Of a stretch of 25,697 nucleotides of DNA, positions 9,306 through 16,481 are shown one piece after another. Position 1 is the first letter of the stretch, and every line of letters begins with the position of its first letter. The position numbers and the translations under genes are program-made. Below the pieces are notes generated by a model. That model ran no database searches and was not told the DNA's origin. It saw only the letters and a program-made list of their open reading frames with translations. The DNA comes from an uncultured Campylobacter sp. (lineage in GTDB: Bacteria; Actinomycetota; Actinomycetes; Mycobacteriales; Mycobacteriaceae), in contig CAMIME010000034.1 of assembly GCA_946221035.1 (NCBI GenBank), positions 1 through 25,697 of the forward strand. The letters are read 5' to 3'.

Positions 9306-9550
9306 GAGCCGAACCGCCTGGATAGCAGCGTGTCCTCATCCACCACGCGCTGGGCGAAGGTGGCAATGGAGGTGAGGTGGGCGCTGAGCGTTGACCAGGT
9401 GGCGTCGATAAGCGAATGCTCGTGTTGCTGCAGCGAGGCGAGGGCAGACGCGCTGCGGGAGGGGCCGAGGGTGGCCTGCGGCAGCGTGGGCGCGGGATGG
9501 ACGCGGGAGCGGGCGACGGCGGCGGTGCGGGTGCTGAGTTCGAGTACCAT
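9302..9550 (-). CDS. Small ESX/EspC-like helical partner protein
   Basis: 82 residues if started at ATG 9550 (MVLELSTRT), which has AGGG with an 8-nt spacer. Starts at 9556 or 9586 are possible but lack good spacing. The chain is helical, with a Pro-containing break near residues 22-31. It ends with IATFAQRVVDEDTLLSRRF, a pattern like the C-terminal end of EspC/WXG100-type proteins (helix, Asp, then Leu-x-x-x-Phe). The stop overlaps the GTG of the DUF1023 gene by 4 bp. Likely the N-terminal partner of that hydrolase. The assignment rests on size, pattern and context, not on a firm family match. Confidence 0.6.
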   Translation of the reverse strand: MVLELSTRTAAVARSRVHPAPTLPQATLGPSRSASALASLQQHEHSLIDATWSTLSAHLTSIATFAQRVVDEDTLLSRRFGS

Positions 9551-9602
9551 GCCCATGACCCTGCACGAACGAAATCGGCGTGGCAATAGCCCCCTTTAAA
9601 AC

Positions 9603-9641
9603 TGTGGATAAACCCCCGCATCGACCCTAAAGTTATCCACA
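9603..9641. promoter_or_regulatory. Pair of inverted consensus DnaA boxes
   Basis: TGTGGATAA (9603-9611) and TTATCCACA (9633-9641) are both exact matches to the DnaA box TTATCCACA, in opposite orientation and 30 bp apart. They occupy the intergenic space before the nitrilase gene. The second box spans from just after its -10 (9628-9633) into the first base of its start codon, so bound DnaA would cover the start region. Confidence 0.65.
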
Positions 9642-10471
9642 TGAAGATCGGTCTGATCCAAACCGTCACCGGGCCAAACAAGCAGGATAACCTGGCGAAA
9701 CTCGAGCCGTTGATCCGCGACGCGGCCCGTTCCGGAGCCACCCTCATCGTCTTGCCGGAGGGCGCCAGCCAGGCCTTCGAGCAAGGCCGACTGGACACCC
9801 AGGCCGAGGAACTCGACGGCCCCTTCGCCACCGGGCTACGCCAGCTTGCCGACGAACTCCGTGTCACCCTCGTCGCCGGCATGTTCCGCCCCGCCGACAC
9901 CGTCACCACCACCAAAGACGGCAAGACCAAGGTGGTCAACCGGGTGTACAACACCGCGCTGATCACCGGCGACGGGGTGCACAAGGGCTACGACAAGATT
10001 CACACGTACGACGCGTTCAGCTACCGCGAGTCGGACACCGTCAAACCCGGGCGCGACCTGGTCACCTTCGTGCACGAGGGTGCGGTGGTGGGCGTGGCAA
10101 CCTGCTTCGACATCCGCTTCCCCGACCAGTTTCAGGAACTGGCCTGGCGCGGCGCCCGCGTGGTAGTTGTGCCCACGAGCTGGGCAGATGGCCCGAACAA
10201 GCTTGATCAATGGCGGGCACTCGCCACCGCCCGCGCCTTGGACACCGGCATGGTCATCGCCGCGGCGGGGCAGGCGCGGCCGGATTGGGAGGACAAGGCG
10301 GGGGAGCCGTCCGGCCCCACCGGCCTCGGGCACTCGATCGTCGTCGCGCCGGACGGGCGCACGCTCGCCGAGGCGGGCTACGGCGAGGAGATCATCGTCC
10401 TCGACATCGATGTGGACAAGGTGGCCGAGGAGCAGCGCAAACTGCCGGTCGTCGCAGCCGCCAAGCGCTAG
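9641..10471 (+). CDS. Carbon-nitrogen hydrolase (nitrilase superfamily amidase)
   Basis: Cytosolic C-N hydrolase, 276 residues, single full-length nitrilase domain. The catalytic triad is visible: E40 (VLPEGAS), K119 (GYDKIHTYDAF) and C155 (ATCFDIRFPD). The YDKIHLFDAF-type lysine motif and FDIRFP resemble the Nit1/omega-amidase branch (deaminated-glutathione amidase or 2-oxoglutaramate amidase), but the exact substrate cannot be read from sequence. ATG 9641 has no Shine-Dalgarno; TAAAGT at 9628-9633 ends 7 nt before the start, indicating a leaderless mRNA. The stop shares the tetramer CTAG (10468-10471) with the convergent reductase gene. Confidence 0.9.
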   Translation: MKIGLIQTVTGPNKQDNLAKLEPLIRDAARSGATLIVLPEGASQAFEQGRLDTQAEELDGPFATGLRQLADELRVTLVAGMFRPADTVTTTKDGKTKVVNRVYNTALITGDGVHKGYDKIHTYDAFSYRESDTVKPGRDLVTFVHEGAVVGVATCFDIRFPDQFQELAWRGARVVVVPTSWADGPNKLDQWRALATARALDTGMVIAAAGQARPDWEDKAGEPSGPTGLGHSIVVAPDGRTLAEAGYGEEIIVLDIDVDKVAEEQRKLPVVAAAKR

Positions 10472-11553
10472 AGGGACCAGTCGAAGTCGGCGTCGGGGGA
10501 GAGCACCGTCGGCTCCGGCGCCCCGTTTGCACGCATCGCGTCGGCGATCTTCAAGGCGCGCGGCGTGTGCGCGCAAATCACGATCTCCCGGCCCCACCAC
10601 ATCCCCGCACCCGCCACAGCCTGCGGCAACGGGGCATAGAGGTGGCGCACCGGGGCCAGGCCTGCCGCCCGCCAATCGTCGGTCGTGCCCGCTTCCACCA
10701 CCCACGTCACATCCAGCCACTCCTGCGCCCCGGCCAGCGCCGCGAACGTGGCCACGTCGTACACATCCGCCTGCCGCTTCGCGCCGACCACCAGGTGCAC
10801 CTGAGGCTTCTCCGCGCGCTCCAGCAGGTCGAAGACCAGGCACTTCGCCGCGGCCAACCCCGTGCCGTCGGCCACGAGCAGCACCGTGCCGTCACCGAGC
10901 TTCGGGGCCGCGCCGCGCGCACCGCCCAGCGTCAGCCACTCGCCTGGCACCAACGCCGTCGGGTCCAGCTCCCCATCCACGTGGAACTCCAGCTGCCCGA
11001 ACGCGTTGGCCGGCATCGCCGGAGTGAGCCCGCGCCACACCCCCTGCCGACCGACCTGCATCACGGGCAACGACTGTCCTGGTTCGTAGCTCACACTCGC
11101 CCCGGCCTCGCACCGCACGACGGTCACCTCACCCTGCCGGACACACTGCGTGACCTGCACCGCCGACGCCGCAGGCACCCCCTCGAGGTCCGCGGCCCCA
11201 GCCGCCTCCGCCATCACCTCGCCCGCCTGGGCAATCACCTCACCGGCCTCCCCCTCAACCGCCTGCGCCAACAGCGCCGCCGCAGCCGGGTACTCGTGGG
11301 AGGGAAACCCCGTCCGTCGCAAGTCCAGCGCAAGCTCACGCAATCGCTTATCGACGACTCCGTCCCAACCCCCCGAACCCACACCATCCACAGTCCATAC
11401 GACCGCATCGAGAAACCACTGCGGCATCGCCGTTGTCCCTGGCGGGAACATCCCCCGCGCCTGCGGGTACTGGGTGGTGAGAAGGGTGAACCATTCGGTG
11501 CGGAGCCGGAGGCCGTCGTCAAGCAATTGCCCAGCAAGATCGCGCGAAACCAT
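10468..11553 (-). CDS. Flavohaemoglobin-like FAD/NAD(P) oxidoreductase with degenerate globin domain
   Basis: 361 residues from ATG 11553. A 19-codon longer frame would run into the divergent gltS start. The layout follows flavohaemoglobins. Residues 1-100 are globin-like (LRTEWFTLLTTQYPQARGMFPPG, then a helix ending HEYPAAAALLAQAV). An FAD-binding beta barrel spans about 125-210, and an NAD(P)-binding fold about 220-350 (VLLVADGTGLAAAKCLV, IVICAHTPRALKIADAM). Aligning GFPSHEY with the usual EHY region puts Leu78 where the proximal haem His (KHVS) should be, and the FAD RxYS motif reads RGLT. Haem binding is therefore doubtful. TACGCT on the minus strand ends 7 nt before the ATG, so it looks leaderless. 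The role is unclear: a nitric-oxide dioxygenase relative or a haem-free reductase. Confidence 0.75.
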   Translation of the reverse strand: MVSRDLAGQLLDDGLRLRTEWFTLLTTQYPQARGMFPPGTTAMPQWFLDAVVWTVDGVGSGGWDGVVDKRLRELALDLRRTGFPSHEYPAAAALLAQAVEGEAGEVIAQAGEVMAEAAGAADLEGVPAASAVQVTQCVRQGEVTVVRCEAGASVSYEPGQSLPVMQVGRQGVWRGLTPAMPANAFGQLEFHVDGELDPTALVPGEWLTLGGARGAAPKLGDGTVLLVADGTGLAAAKCLVFDLLERAEKPQVHLVVGAKRQADVYDVATFAALAGAQEWLDVTWVVEAGTTDDWRAAGLAPVRHLYAPLPQAVAGAGMWWGREIVICAHTPRALKIADAMRANGAPEPTVLSPDADFDWSL

Positions 11554-11596
11554 AACTGTCAGCGTAGCTGTCGGGGGTGTGGGATATTGTGACGGA

Positions 11597-12976
11597 ATGG
11601 ACTTCACGCCCTACACGCTGCTCACGGATATCGGGTGGATTTCTATCCTCCTGATCATTGGCAACGTCCTGCGCAACCGCCTCCTTGTCCTGCAGAAACT
11701 GCTGCTGCCCGCGCCCATTACGGCCGGGTTGCTCGGCCTGCTGCTGGGCCAGGAGGTCTTTGGCGCAATCACCTGGTCCAACCAGGTGGGCACCTACACC
11801 ACCTTGCTCATTGCCGTGGTGTTCGCGTCGATGGCGTATTCGATGGAGCTCGGCGGGTCAGTGGCATCCGGCGCGCGCAATATGTGGGGCTACTCCACGG
11901 CCATGTTCATGGGGCAGTGGGGCCTCTTCATCCTGCTCGGGCTGTACCTCTTTCAACCGGTGTTCGGCACCGATCCGTGGTTCGGCATGATGCTGCCGGT
12001 GGGCTTCGTCGGCGGCTTCGGCACTGCGGCCGCGGTGGGGTCGGCGTTGGAAGAGATCGGTATCGCCGAGGCCTCATCCTTGGGCTTCACCTCCGCCACC
12101 GTGGGCACCTTGGTGGCCATTACCGGCGGCGTGATCATGGCCAACATCGGCATCCGCCGCGGCAAGGCGTCCCAGCTGGCCGGCGATCTACCTGAGGACC
12201 TGCGTACCGGCTACATTGTCAACGAATCGGAGCGCCCCTCCATCGGCCGCGCCACCACCAACCCGAGCTCCATCGAACCGTTGGCGCTGCACGCCGGTTT
12301 CATCGTGTTCACCGTGCTCATCGCCTACACCGTGAACGGGCTCATTAAAACCCAGTGGCCGAACGTGTCCATCCCGCTGTTCGCCATGTCCTTCGTCATC
12401 GGCCTCATCGGGCGCCTGTTGCTCAAGCTCGCGGGACGCCCCAACTACCTCGACCGCGACACGATCAACTCCATTTCCGGTGCCGCGACCGACTACATGA
12501 TCGCCTTCGGCATCGCCTCCATCGTGCCCGCGGCCCTCGCCGGGTACTGGCAGGCCCTTCTGGTGATGTTCCTCTTGGGCATCATCTACTGCGTCGTCTG
12601 GATGCTGTGGGCCGGCCCCACCTTCTTCGGCGAAAACTGGCTCGAACGGGGAATCTTCGGTTGGGGTTGGGCCACCGCCGCCGTCGCCACCGGCATCGCC
12701 CTTTTGAAGATGGTGGACCCGAAGCTCAAATCCGGCACCCTGAACGAATACGGCGTGGCTTACGTGGGGTTCGCCCCCTTCGAAATCGGCATGACCATCC
12801 TGGCGCCCATCGCCGTCATCGCCGGCTTCACCACCGGGCTGGGGTGGGTCGCCTTCATCATCGCCGTCGGCGTGGTGGTGATGGCGTTCGCGTTGAAGTG
12901 GATCCCGGTGGGCCGGGGCGCTAATCGACGGTCACCGGCCGGGCCGCGTCCTGCTTCCTCTTCTCGTGGGCACTGA
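11597..12976 (+). CDS. gltS: Sodium:glutamate symporter GltS
   Basis: Inner-membrane Na+-coupled glutamate importer of the ESS family, 459 residues. About ten hydrophobic segments are visible, with the family's inverted-repeat signatures. The first half has GFVGGFGTAAAVGSALEEIG, and the second half has AATDYMIAFGIASIVPAAL and GIFGWGWATAAVATGIALL. The start is ATG 11597: TATTGT (11585-11590) ends 6 nt before it and there is no Shine-Dalgarno, consistent with a leaderless transcript. An in-frame extension back to 11150 runs antisense through the reductase gene and is rejected. The last ~20 residues (GRGANRRSPAGPRPASSSRGH) are hydrophilic and coded in the 56 bp that overlap the convergent HTH gene, so the natural C-terminus may have been extended by loss of an earlier stop. 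Confidence 0.93.
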   Translation: MDFTPYTLLTDIGWISILLIIGNVLRNRLLVLQKLLLPAPITAGLLGLLLGQEVFGAITWSNQVGTYTTLLIAVVFASMAYSMELGGSVASGARNMWGYSTAMFMGQWGLFILLGLYLFQPVFGTDPWFGMMLPVGFVGGFGTAAAVGSALEEIGIAEASSLGFTSATVGTLVAITGGVIMANIGIRRGKASQLAGDLPEDLRTGYIVNESERPSIGRATTNPSSIEPLALHAGFIVFTVLIAYTVNGLIKTQWPNVSIPLFAMSFVIGLIGRLLLKLAGRPNYLDRDTINSISGAATDYMIAFGIASIVPAALAGYWQALLVMFLLGIIYCVVWMLWAGPTFFGENWLERGIFGWGWATAAVATGIALLKMVDPKLKSGTLNEYGVAYVGFAPFEIGMTILAPIAVIAGFTTGLGWVAFIIAVGVVVMAFALKWIPVGRGANRRSPAGPRPASSSRGH

Positions 12977-13412
12977 GCATCGCCGCGCCCATGAGCACCC
13001 GCCTCTCCACCTCGTGGAATTCCTCGTGCACGCTCGCACGAACTGCCTCGGGCAACAATTTCTCGAACCTCTTAGAGAGGTAGAAGATCTCCTGAAAGTT
13101 CGGATCCGCGGTCGCTGTTGCGGCTGCCAAGGTCTTCAGCGCCATGAGGGTGAGGCGCGCCTCGGAGTCGTCGAAAAGCACAGGGCGGATCACTTCCCCG
13201 GTCTCCAGCCAGAAACTGCCGTAGAGACCGGTGGTGCTTTTGATGTCGAACCCCGCGGCACGCAGCGCTCGCACGTCTCGGCTGATCGTGCGGGTTTCCA
13301 CACCGAGCTCTCTGGCGAGCTCGAGCGCGGTGTAGTGGCGCCCCCATTGCAGAAGTGTCAGGATTTTCAGCCCGCGCAGGATTGGCGGCGTGTGTTTGGT
13401 GTGTTGGGTCAT
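12921..13412 (-). CDS. HTH_11/DeoR-type transcriptional regulator, short form
   Basis: 163 residues from ATG 13412, with AAGGGGGA upstream. Residues 13-65 are a winged HTH of the YafY/HTH_11 kind (LRGLKILTLLQWG...LARELGVETRTISRDVRALRAAGFDI). The rest is helical (about 75-150) and lacks the WYL ligand domain of full-length (~320 residue) members, so this is a minimal version. The gene is divergent from clpB. Two copies of an ACGACAGATCTGTCGT-like operator (13481-13496 and 13536-13551) lie in the shared intergenic region, the nearer one about 70 bp upstream of its start; autoregulation is the simplest reading. Effector and regulon are unknown. Its 3' end overlaps gltS by 56 bp. Confidence 0.85.
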   Translation of the reverse strand: MTQHTKHTPPILRGLKILTLLQWGRHYTALELARELGVETRTISRDVRALRAAGFDIKSTTGLYGSFWLETGEVIRPVLFDDSEARLTLMALKTLAAATATADPNFQEIFYLSKRFEKLLPEAVRASVHEEFHEVERRVLMGAAMLSAHEKRKQDAARPVTVD

Positions 13413-13480
13413 GGGTCCCCCTTGTGTTCCAACCCCCGTTGAGTAGCCCTGAGCTTACCGTATGTGTGCAAGAAGCAATT

Positions 13481-13496
13481 ACGACAGATCTGTCGT
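13481..13496. promoter_or_regulatory. 16-bp palindromic operator, copy 1
   Basis: ACGACAGATCTGTCGT is a perfect palindrome upstream of the HTH regulator on the minus strand. A second, near-identical copy lies 55 bp away (centre to centre). It does not match HAIR, or the LexA, McbR or AmtR boxes as I know them. Confidence 0.6.
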
Positions 13497-13535
13497 AGTT
13501 GACCGGTGCTGCGGGGTGCGCGTCACCCGGAAACA

Positions 13536-13551
13536 CTGACAGATTTGTCGT
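13536..13551. promoter_or_regulatory. 16-bp palindromic operator, copy 2
   Basis: CTGACAGATTTGTCGT matches copy 1 at 13 of 16 positions, keeping the ACAGAT core and the right arm TGTCGT. It lies between copy 1 and the clpB HAIR site (13607), so the same regulator might also influence clpB. Confidence 0.5.
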
Positions 13552-13606
13552 CAAAGTCATGTGCACCCTATCCCTCCCCACACCTGCGCCATCGCGCCCG
13601 CCAATA

Positions 13607-13627
13607 ATTGAGTGGAACAGACTCAAC
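13607..13627 (+). promoter_or_regulatory. HAIR operator (HspR site) of clpB
   Basis: ATTGAGT-N7-ACTCAAC, the same inverted repeat as in front of dnaK. It overlaps the SigH-type -35 GGAAC, which lies inside its 7-nt spacer. Confidence 0.85.
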
Positions 13628-13639
13628 TTCGCGTGCGTT
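13614..13639 (+). promoter_or_regulatory. SigH-type promoter of clpB
   Basis: GGAAC (13614-13618), an 18-nt spacer and GTT (13637-13639), identical in spacing to the dnaK SigH-type promoter. The -35 sits in the middle of the HAIR operator, so HspR and SigH RNA polymerase cannot bind together. Confidence 0.6.
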
Positions 13640-13694
13640 ACACAGAATGCAAACGCACAATAGAACGAAAACCACAGGAAAGGATCGTGCTCGA

Positions 13695-16253
13695 ATGACA
13701 AGCAAGCACACCAACAAAACGCGCGAGGCGCTGCAGCAGGCCCAGATGCGCGCGTCGGCTGCGGGCAACCCGGAGATGCGACCCGCGCACGTGCTCGAGG
13801 CCCTGCTGAAGCAGGAGGACGGTATTGCCGCTCCGGTGCTGAAGGCTACGGGCGTTGACCCGGAGACCGTCGCAAAGCAAGCTGCTCAGCTTATCGACGG
13901 CTACCCGAGCGCGCAGGGCCAGAACATGGCCAACCCGGGAATCAACCGGGATCTGCAGACGGCGCTGCAGCATGCGCAGGATCTGGCGGGCGAGCTCGGG
14001 GACGAGTTTATCTCCGCGGATGTGCTGCTGGCGGCCATTGCACGCGGCGGCGACGACGCCGCGGAGTTATTAACCAAGCGCGGCGCCACGTTCGACGCGA
14101 TCAAGGAGGCGTTCCCGCAGGTCCGTGGCGGAAAGACGGTGACCAGTGAGAACCCGGAGGACCAGTTCCAGGCGCTGGCCAAGTACTCCACCGACCTGAC
14201 GGCGCGGGCGCGCGAGGGCAAGATCGACCCGGTCATCGGGCGCGATTCGGAGATCCGCCGCGTGGTGCAGGTCTTGAGCCGCCGCACGAAGAACAATCCG
14301 GTGCTGATCGGTGAGCCTGGCGTGGGTAAAACCGCGATCGTTGAGGGCCTGGCTCGGCGCATCATCGCAGGTGACGTGCCGGAAAGCCTGAAGGGCAAGA
14401 CGCTGATCAGCCTTGACCTGGGCTCGATGGTCGCGGGCGCGAAGTTCCGCGGCGAGTTCGAGGAACGCCTGAAGGCCGTGCTGGATGAGATCAAGGAGTC
14501 GAACGGCCAGATCATCACCTTCATCGATGAGCTGCACACCATCGTCGGCGCCGGCGCGTCAGGTGATTCCGCGATGGATGCGGGCAACATGATCAAGCCG
14601 ATGCTGGCCCGCGGTGAGCTGCGCCTTGTCGGTGCGACGACGCTGGATGAGTACCGCCAGTACATCGAGAAGGATGCCGCGCTGGAGCGCCGCTTCCAGC
14701 AGGTGTACGTGGGTGAGCCGACGGTGGAGGACACCATCGGCATCCTGCGCGGGCTGAAGGAGCGCTACGAGGTGCACCACGGCGTGCGTATCCAGGATTC
14801 GGCACTGGTGAGCGCTGCGGAGCTGTCCAACCGCTACATCACCAACCGCTTCCTGCCGGACAAGGCCATCGACCTGGTGGACGAGGCCGGTTCGCGCCTA
14901 CGCATGCAGATCGATTCCTCCCCGCAGGAGATCGACGAGCTTGAGCGCATCGTGCGCCGCCTGGAAATCGAGGAGATCGCTCTGCAGAAAGAGTCCGACG
15001 AGGCCTCCCGTCAGCGCCTGGAAACGCTGCAGGAGGAGCTGGCGGACCAGCGCGAGAAGCTCGGTGAGATGAAGGCGCGCTGGGAGAACGAGAAGGGCGA
15101 GGTCAACCGCATCCAGTCCGCGAAGGAGGAGCTGGAGAAGCTGCGCAACGAGTCTGAGATCGCGGAGCGTGAGGGCGACTACGCCAAGGTGTCCGAGCTG
15201 CGCTACGGCCGCATCCCTGAGCTGGAGAAGCAGGTCGCGGAGGCCGAGTCCCAGGCCAGCAACAAGACGATGCTGGAGGAGGAAGTCACCCCGGACGTGA
15301 TCGCGGACGTGGTCTCTTCCTGGACCGGTATTCCCGCCGGCAAGATGCTGCAAGGTGAGACCGAGAAGCTGCTCGCCATGGAGTCCGTGCTGGGCAACCG
15401 AGTTGTCGGGCAGAAGGACGCCGTCGTGGCCGTATCGGATGCGGTGCGCCGCGCGCGGGCGGGTGTGGCGGATCCGAACCGCCCGATCGGCTCCTTCCTC
15501 TTCCTCGGCCCCACCGGCGTGGGTAAGACGGAGCTGGCGAAGGCGCTCGCGGAGTTCCTCTTCGACGATGAGCAGGCCATGATCCGCATCGACATGTCCG
15601 AGTACGGCGAGAAGCACTCCGTCGCAAGGCTTGTTGGTGCCCCTCCGGGGTACGTCGGTTACGACGCCGGCGGCCAGCTCACCGAGGCTGTTCGCCGCCG
15701 CCCGTACTCGCTCGTGCTTTTCGACGAGGTGGAGAAAGCCCACCCGGACGTCTTCGACGTGCTGCTCCAGGTCCTCGACGAGGGGCGTCTTACCGACGGC
15801 CAGGGCCGCCACGTGGACTTCAAGAACACCGTCATCATCCTCACCTCCAACCTGGGGGCGGGCGGCAACCGCGAGCAGATCATGGAGGCGGTGAAGCACC
15901 ACTTCAAGCCGGAGTTCATCAACCGCCTCGACGACGTGGTGGTCTTCGAGCCCCTGTCCCAGGACCAGCTCGTGGGCATCGTCGACATCCAGCTTCAGGG
16001 CCTCGCAGAGCGCCTCGCTTCTCGACGGCTCACGTTGGACGTCTCGGACTCCGCCCGCGCGTGGCTGGCTGACCGCGGCTACGACCCGGCCTACGGTGCC
16101 CGTCCGCTGCGCCGCCTGATCCAGCAGGCCATCGGCGACAGGCTGGCGAAGAAGCTTCTGGCCGGTGAGATCCGCGACGGTGACACTGTGCACGTGGACG
16201 TGGCTGACGGTGGGGAGACCCTGGACGTCACGGGGAATGCCACTGGCGCGTAG
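13695..16253 (+). CDS. clpB: ATP-dependent disaggregase ClpB (Hsp100)
   Basis: Cytosolic AAA+ hexamer that pulls polypeptides out of aggregates together with DnaK/DnaJ/GrpE. 852 residues, normal length. The N domain (1-150) has Clp repeats. NBD1 has Walker A GEPGVGKT (206-213). A long coiled-coil middle domain spans about 410-530 (EEELADQREKLGEMKARWENE, cut here to its core QREKLGEM). NBD2 has Walker A GPTGVGKT (605-612) and the C-terminal region has YGARPLRRLIQQ. The start is ATG 13695, with AGGAAAGGA about 10 nt upstream; the in-frame extension to 13608 would begin inside the HAIR operator and is rejected. The last nine codons plus stop belong to a 30-bp sequence repeated exactly 259 bp further on, so the 3' end appears to have been rebuilt by an integration event. 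Confidence 0.97.
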   Translation: MTSKHTNKTREALQQAQMRASAAGNPEMRPAHVLEALLKQEDGIAAPVLKATGVDPETVAKQAAQLIDGYPSAQGQNMANPGINRDLQTALQHAQDLAGELGDEFISADVLLAAIARGGDDAAELLTKRGATFDAIKEAFPQVRGGKTVTSENPEDQFQALAKYSTDLTARAREGKIDPVIGRDSEIRRVVQVLSRRTKNNPVLIGEPGVGKTAIVEGLARRIIAGDVPESLKGKTLISLDLGSMVAGAKFRGEFEERLKAVLDEIKESNGQIITFIDELHTIVGAGASGDSAMDAGNMIKPMLARGELRLVGATTLDEYRQYIEKDAALERRFQQVYVGEPTVEDTIGILRGLKERYEVHHGVRIQDSALVSAAELSNRYITNRFLPDKAIDLVDEAGSRLRMQIDSSPQEIDELERIVRRLEIEEIALQKESDEASRQRLETLQEELADQREKLGEMKARWENEKGEVNRIQSAKEELEKLRNESEIAEREGDYAKVSELRYGRIPELEKQVAEAESQASNKTMLEEEVTPDVIADVVSSWTGIPAGKMLQGETEKLLAMESVLGNRVVGQKDAVVAVSDAVRRARAGVADPNRPIGSFLFLGPTGVGKTELAKALAEFLFDDEQAMIRIDMSEYGEKHSVARLVGAPPGYVGYDAGGQLTEAVRRRPYSLVLFDEVEKAHPDVFDVLLQVLDEGRLTDGQGRHVDFKNTVIILTSNLGAGGNREQIMEAVKHHFKPEFINRLDDVVVFEPLSQDQLVGIVDIQLQGLAERLASRRLTLDVSDSARAWLADRGYDPAYGARPLRRLIQQAIGDRLAKKLLAGEIRDGDTVHVDVADGGETLDVTGNATGA
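16223..16252 (+). repeat. 30-bp direct repeat, copy 1 (clpB 3' end; attL-like)
   Basis: Runs from GGACGTCACGGGG to GGCGCGTA, covering the last codons and most of the stop (TAG) of clpB. It is identical over all 30 bases to 16482-16511, and the match ends sharply on both sides. Confidence 0.85.
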
Positions 16254-16481
16254 GCGACCTACTCGAGGTCCGTGGTTTCCCGGGCGCGATCAATAAGGTC
16301 AAGAGCTAGACGCGCCTCGGATACCCACTCAACTTTGCGTTTCATTTTCCCTCCCGTACGTAAATGTTGCCCCACCCCCCACTTCTGCGCTAGCTTAAGC
16401 GATAGACCGTCTGAATGACCCAGTCTTCGGCGGTGAGGGTCTTGTTGAAGCTCTAAGCTTGCAGGGCCCTCGTTTCGTGAA
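16253..16481. mobile_element. 229-bp decayed islet between the direct repeats
   Basis: The sequence between the two 30-bp repeats has no similarity to clpB or to the following gene. It is less GC-rich than its surroundings in part (16340-16380, 16395-16460). It contains only a 28-codon minus-strand ORF with a good RBS and a further minus-strand frame of about 20 codons (bases 16396-16458) preceded and ended by stops. No integrase or transposase is left. It is best read as the remnant of an element integrated at the clpB 3' end. Confidence 0.5.
16259..16345 (-). CDS. 28-residue small ORF inside the islet
   Basis: ATG at 16345 preceded by GGGAGGGAA, stop at 16259-16261, only 6 bp from the clpB stop. 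The peptide starts MKRKVEWVSEARLAL, looks alpha-helical, and has both acidic and basic residues. It could be an intact microprotein or the 5' end of a gene cut off by the recombination. No family recognised. The good RBS is the main reason for listing it. Confidence 0.3.
   Translation of the reverse strand: MKRKVEWVSEARLALDLIDRARETTDLE

Noticed and set aside
11150..11596. N-terminal extension of GltS to 608 residues
   Set aside because: The extension is antisense to the reductase gene and is not membrane-like; the -10 element and the family length support ATG 11597.
13608..13694. N-terminal extension of ClpB by 29 codons
   Set aside because: Would start with TTG inside the HAIR operator and upstream of the expected transcription start; ATG 13695 has a Shine-Dalgarno.
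14898..16193. 431-codon minus-strand ORF opposite clpB
   Set aside because: Antisense shadow of a highly biased gene; Leu/Val/Arg/His-rich and without family signatures.
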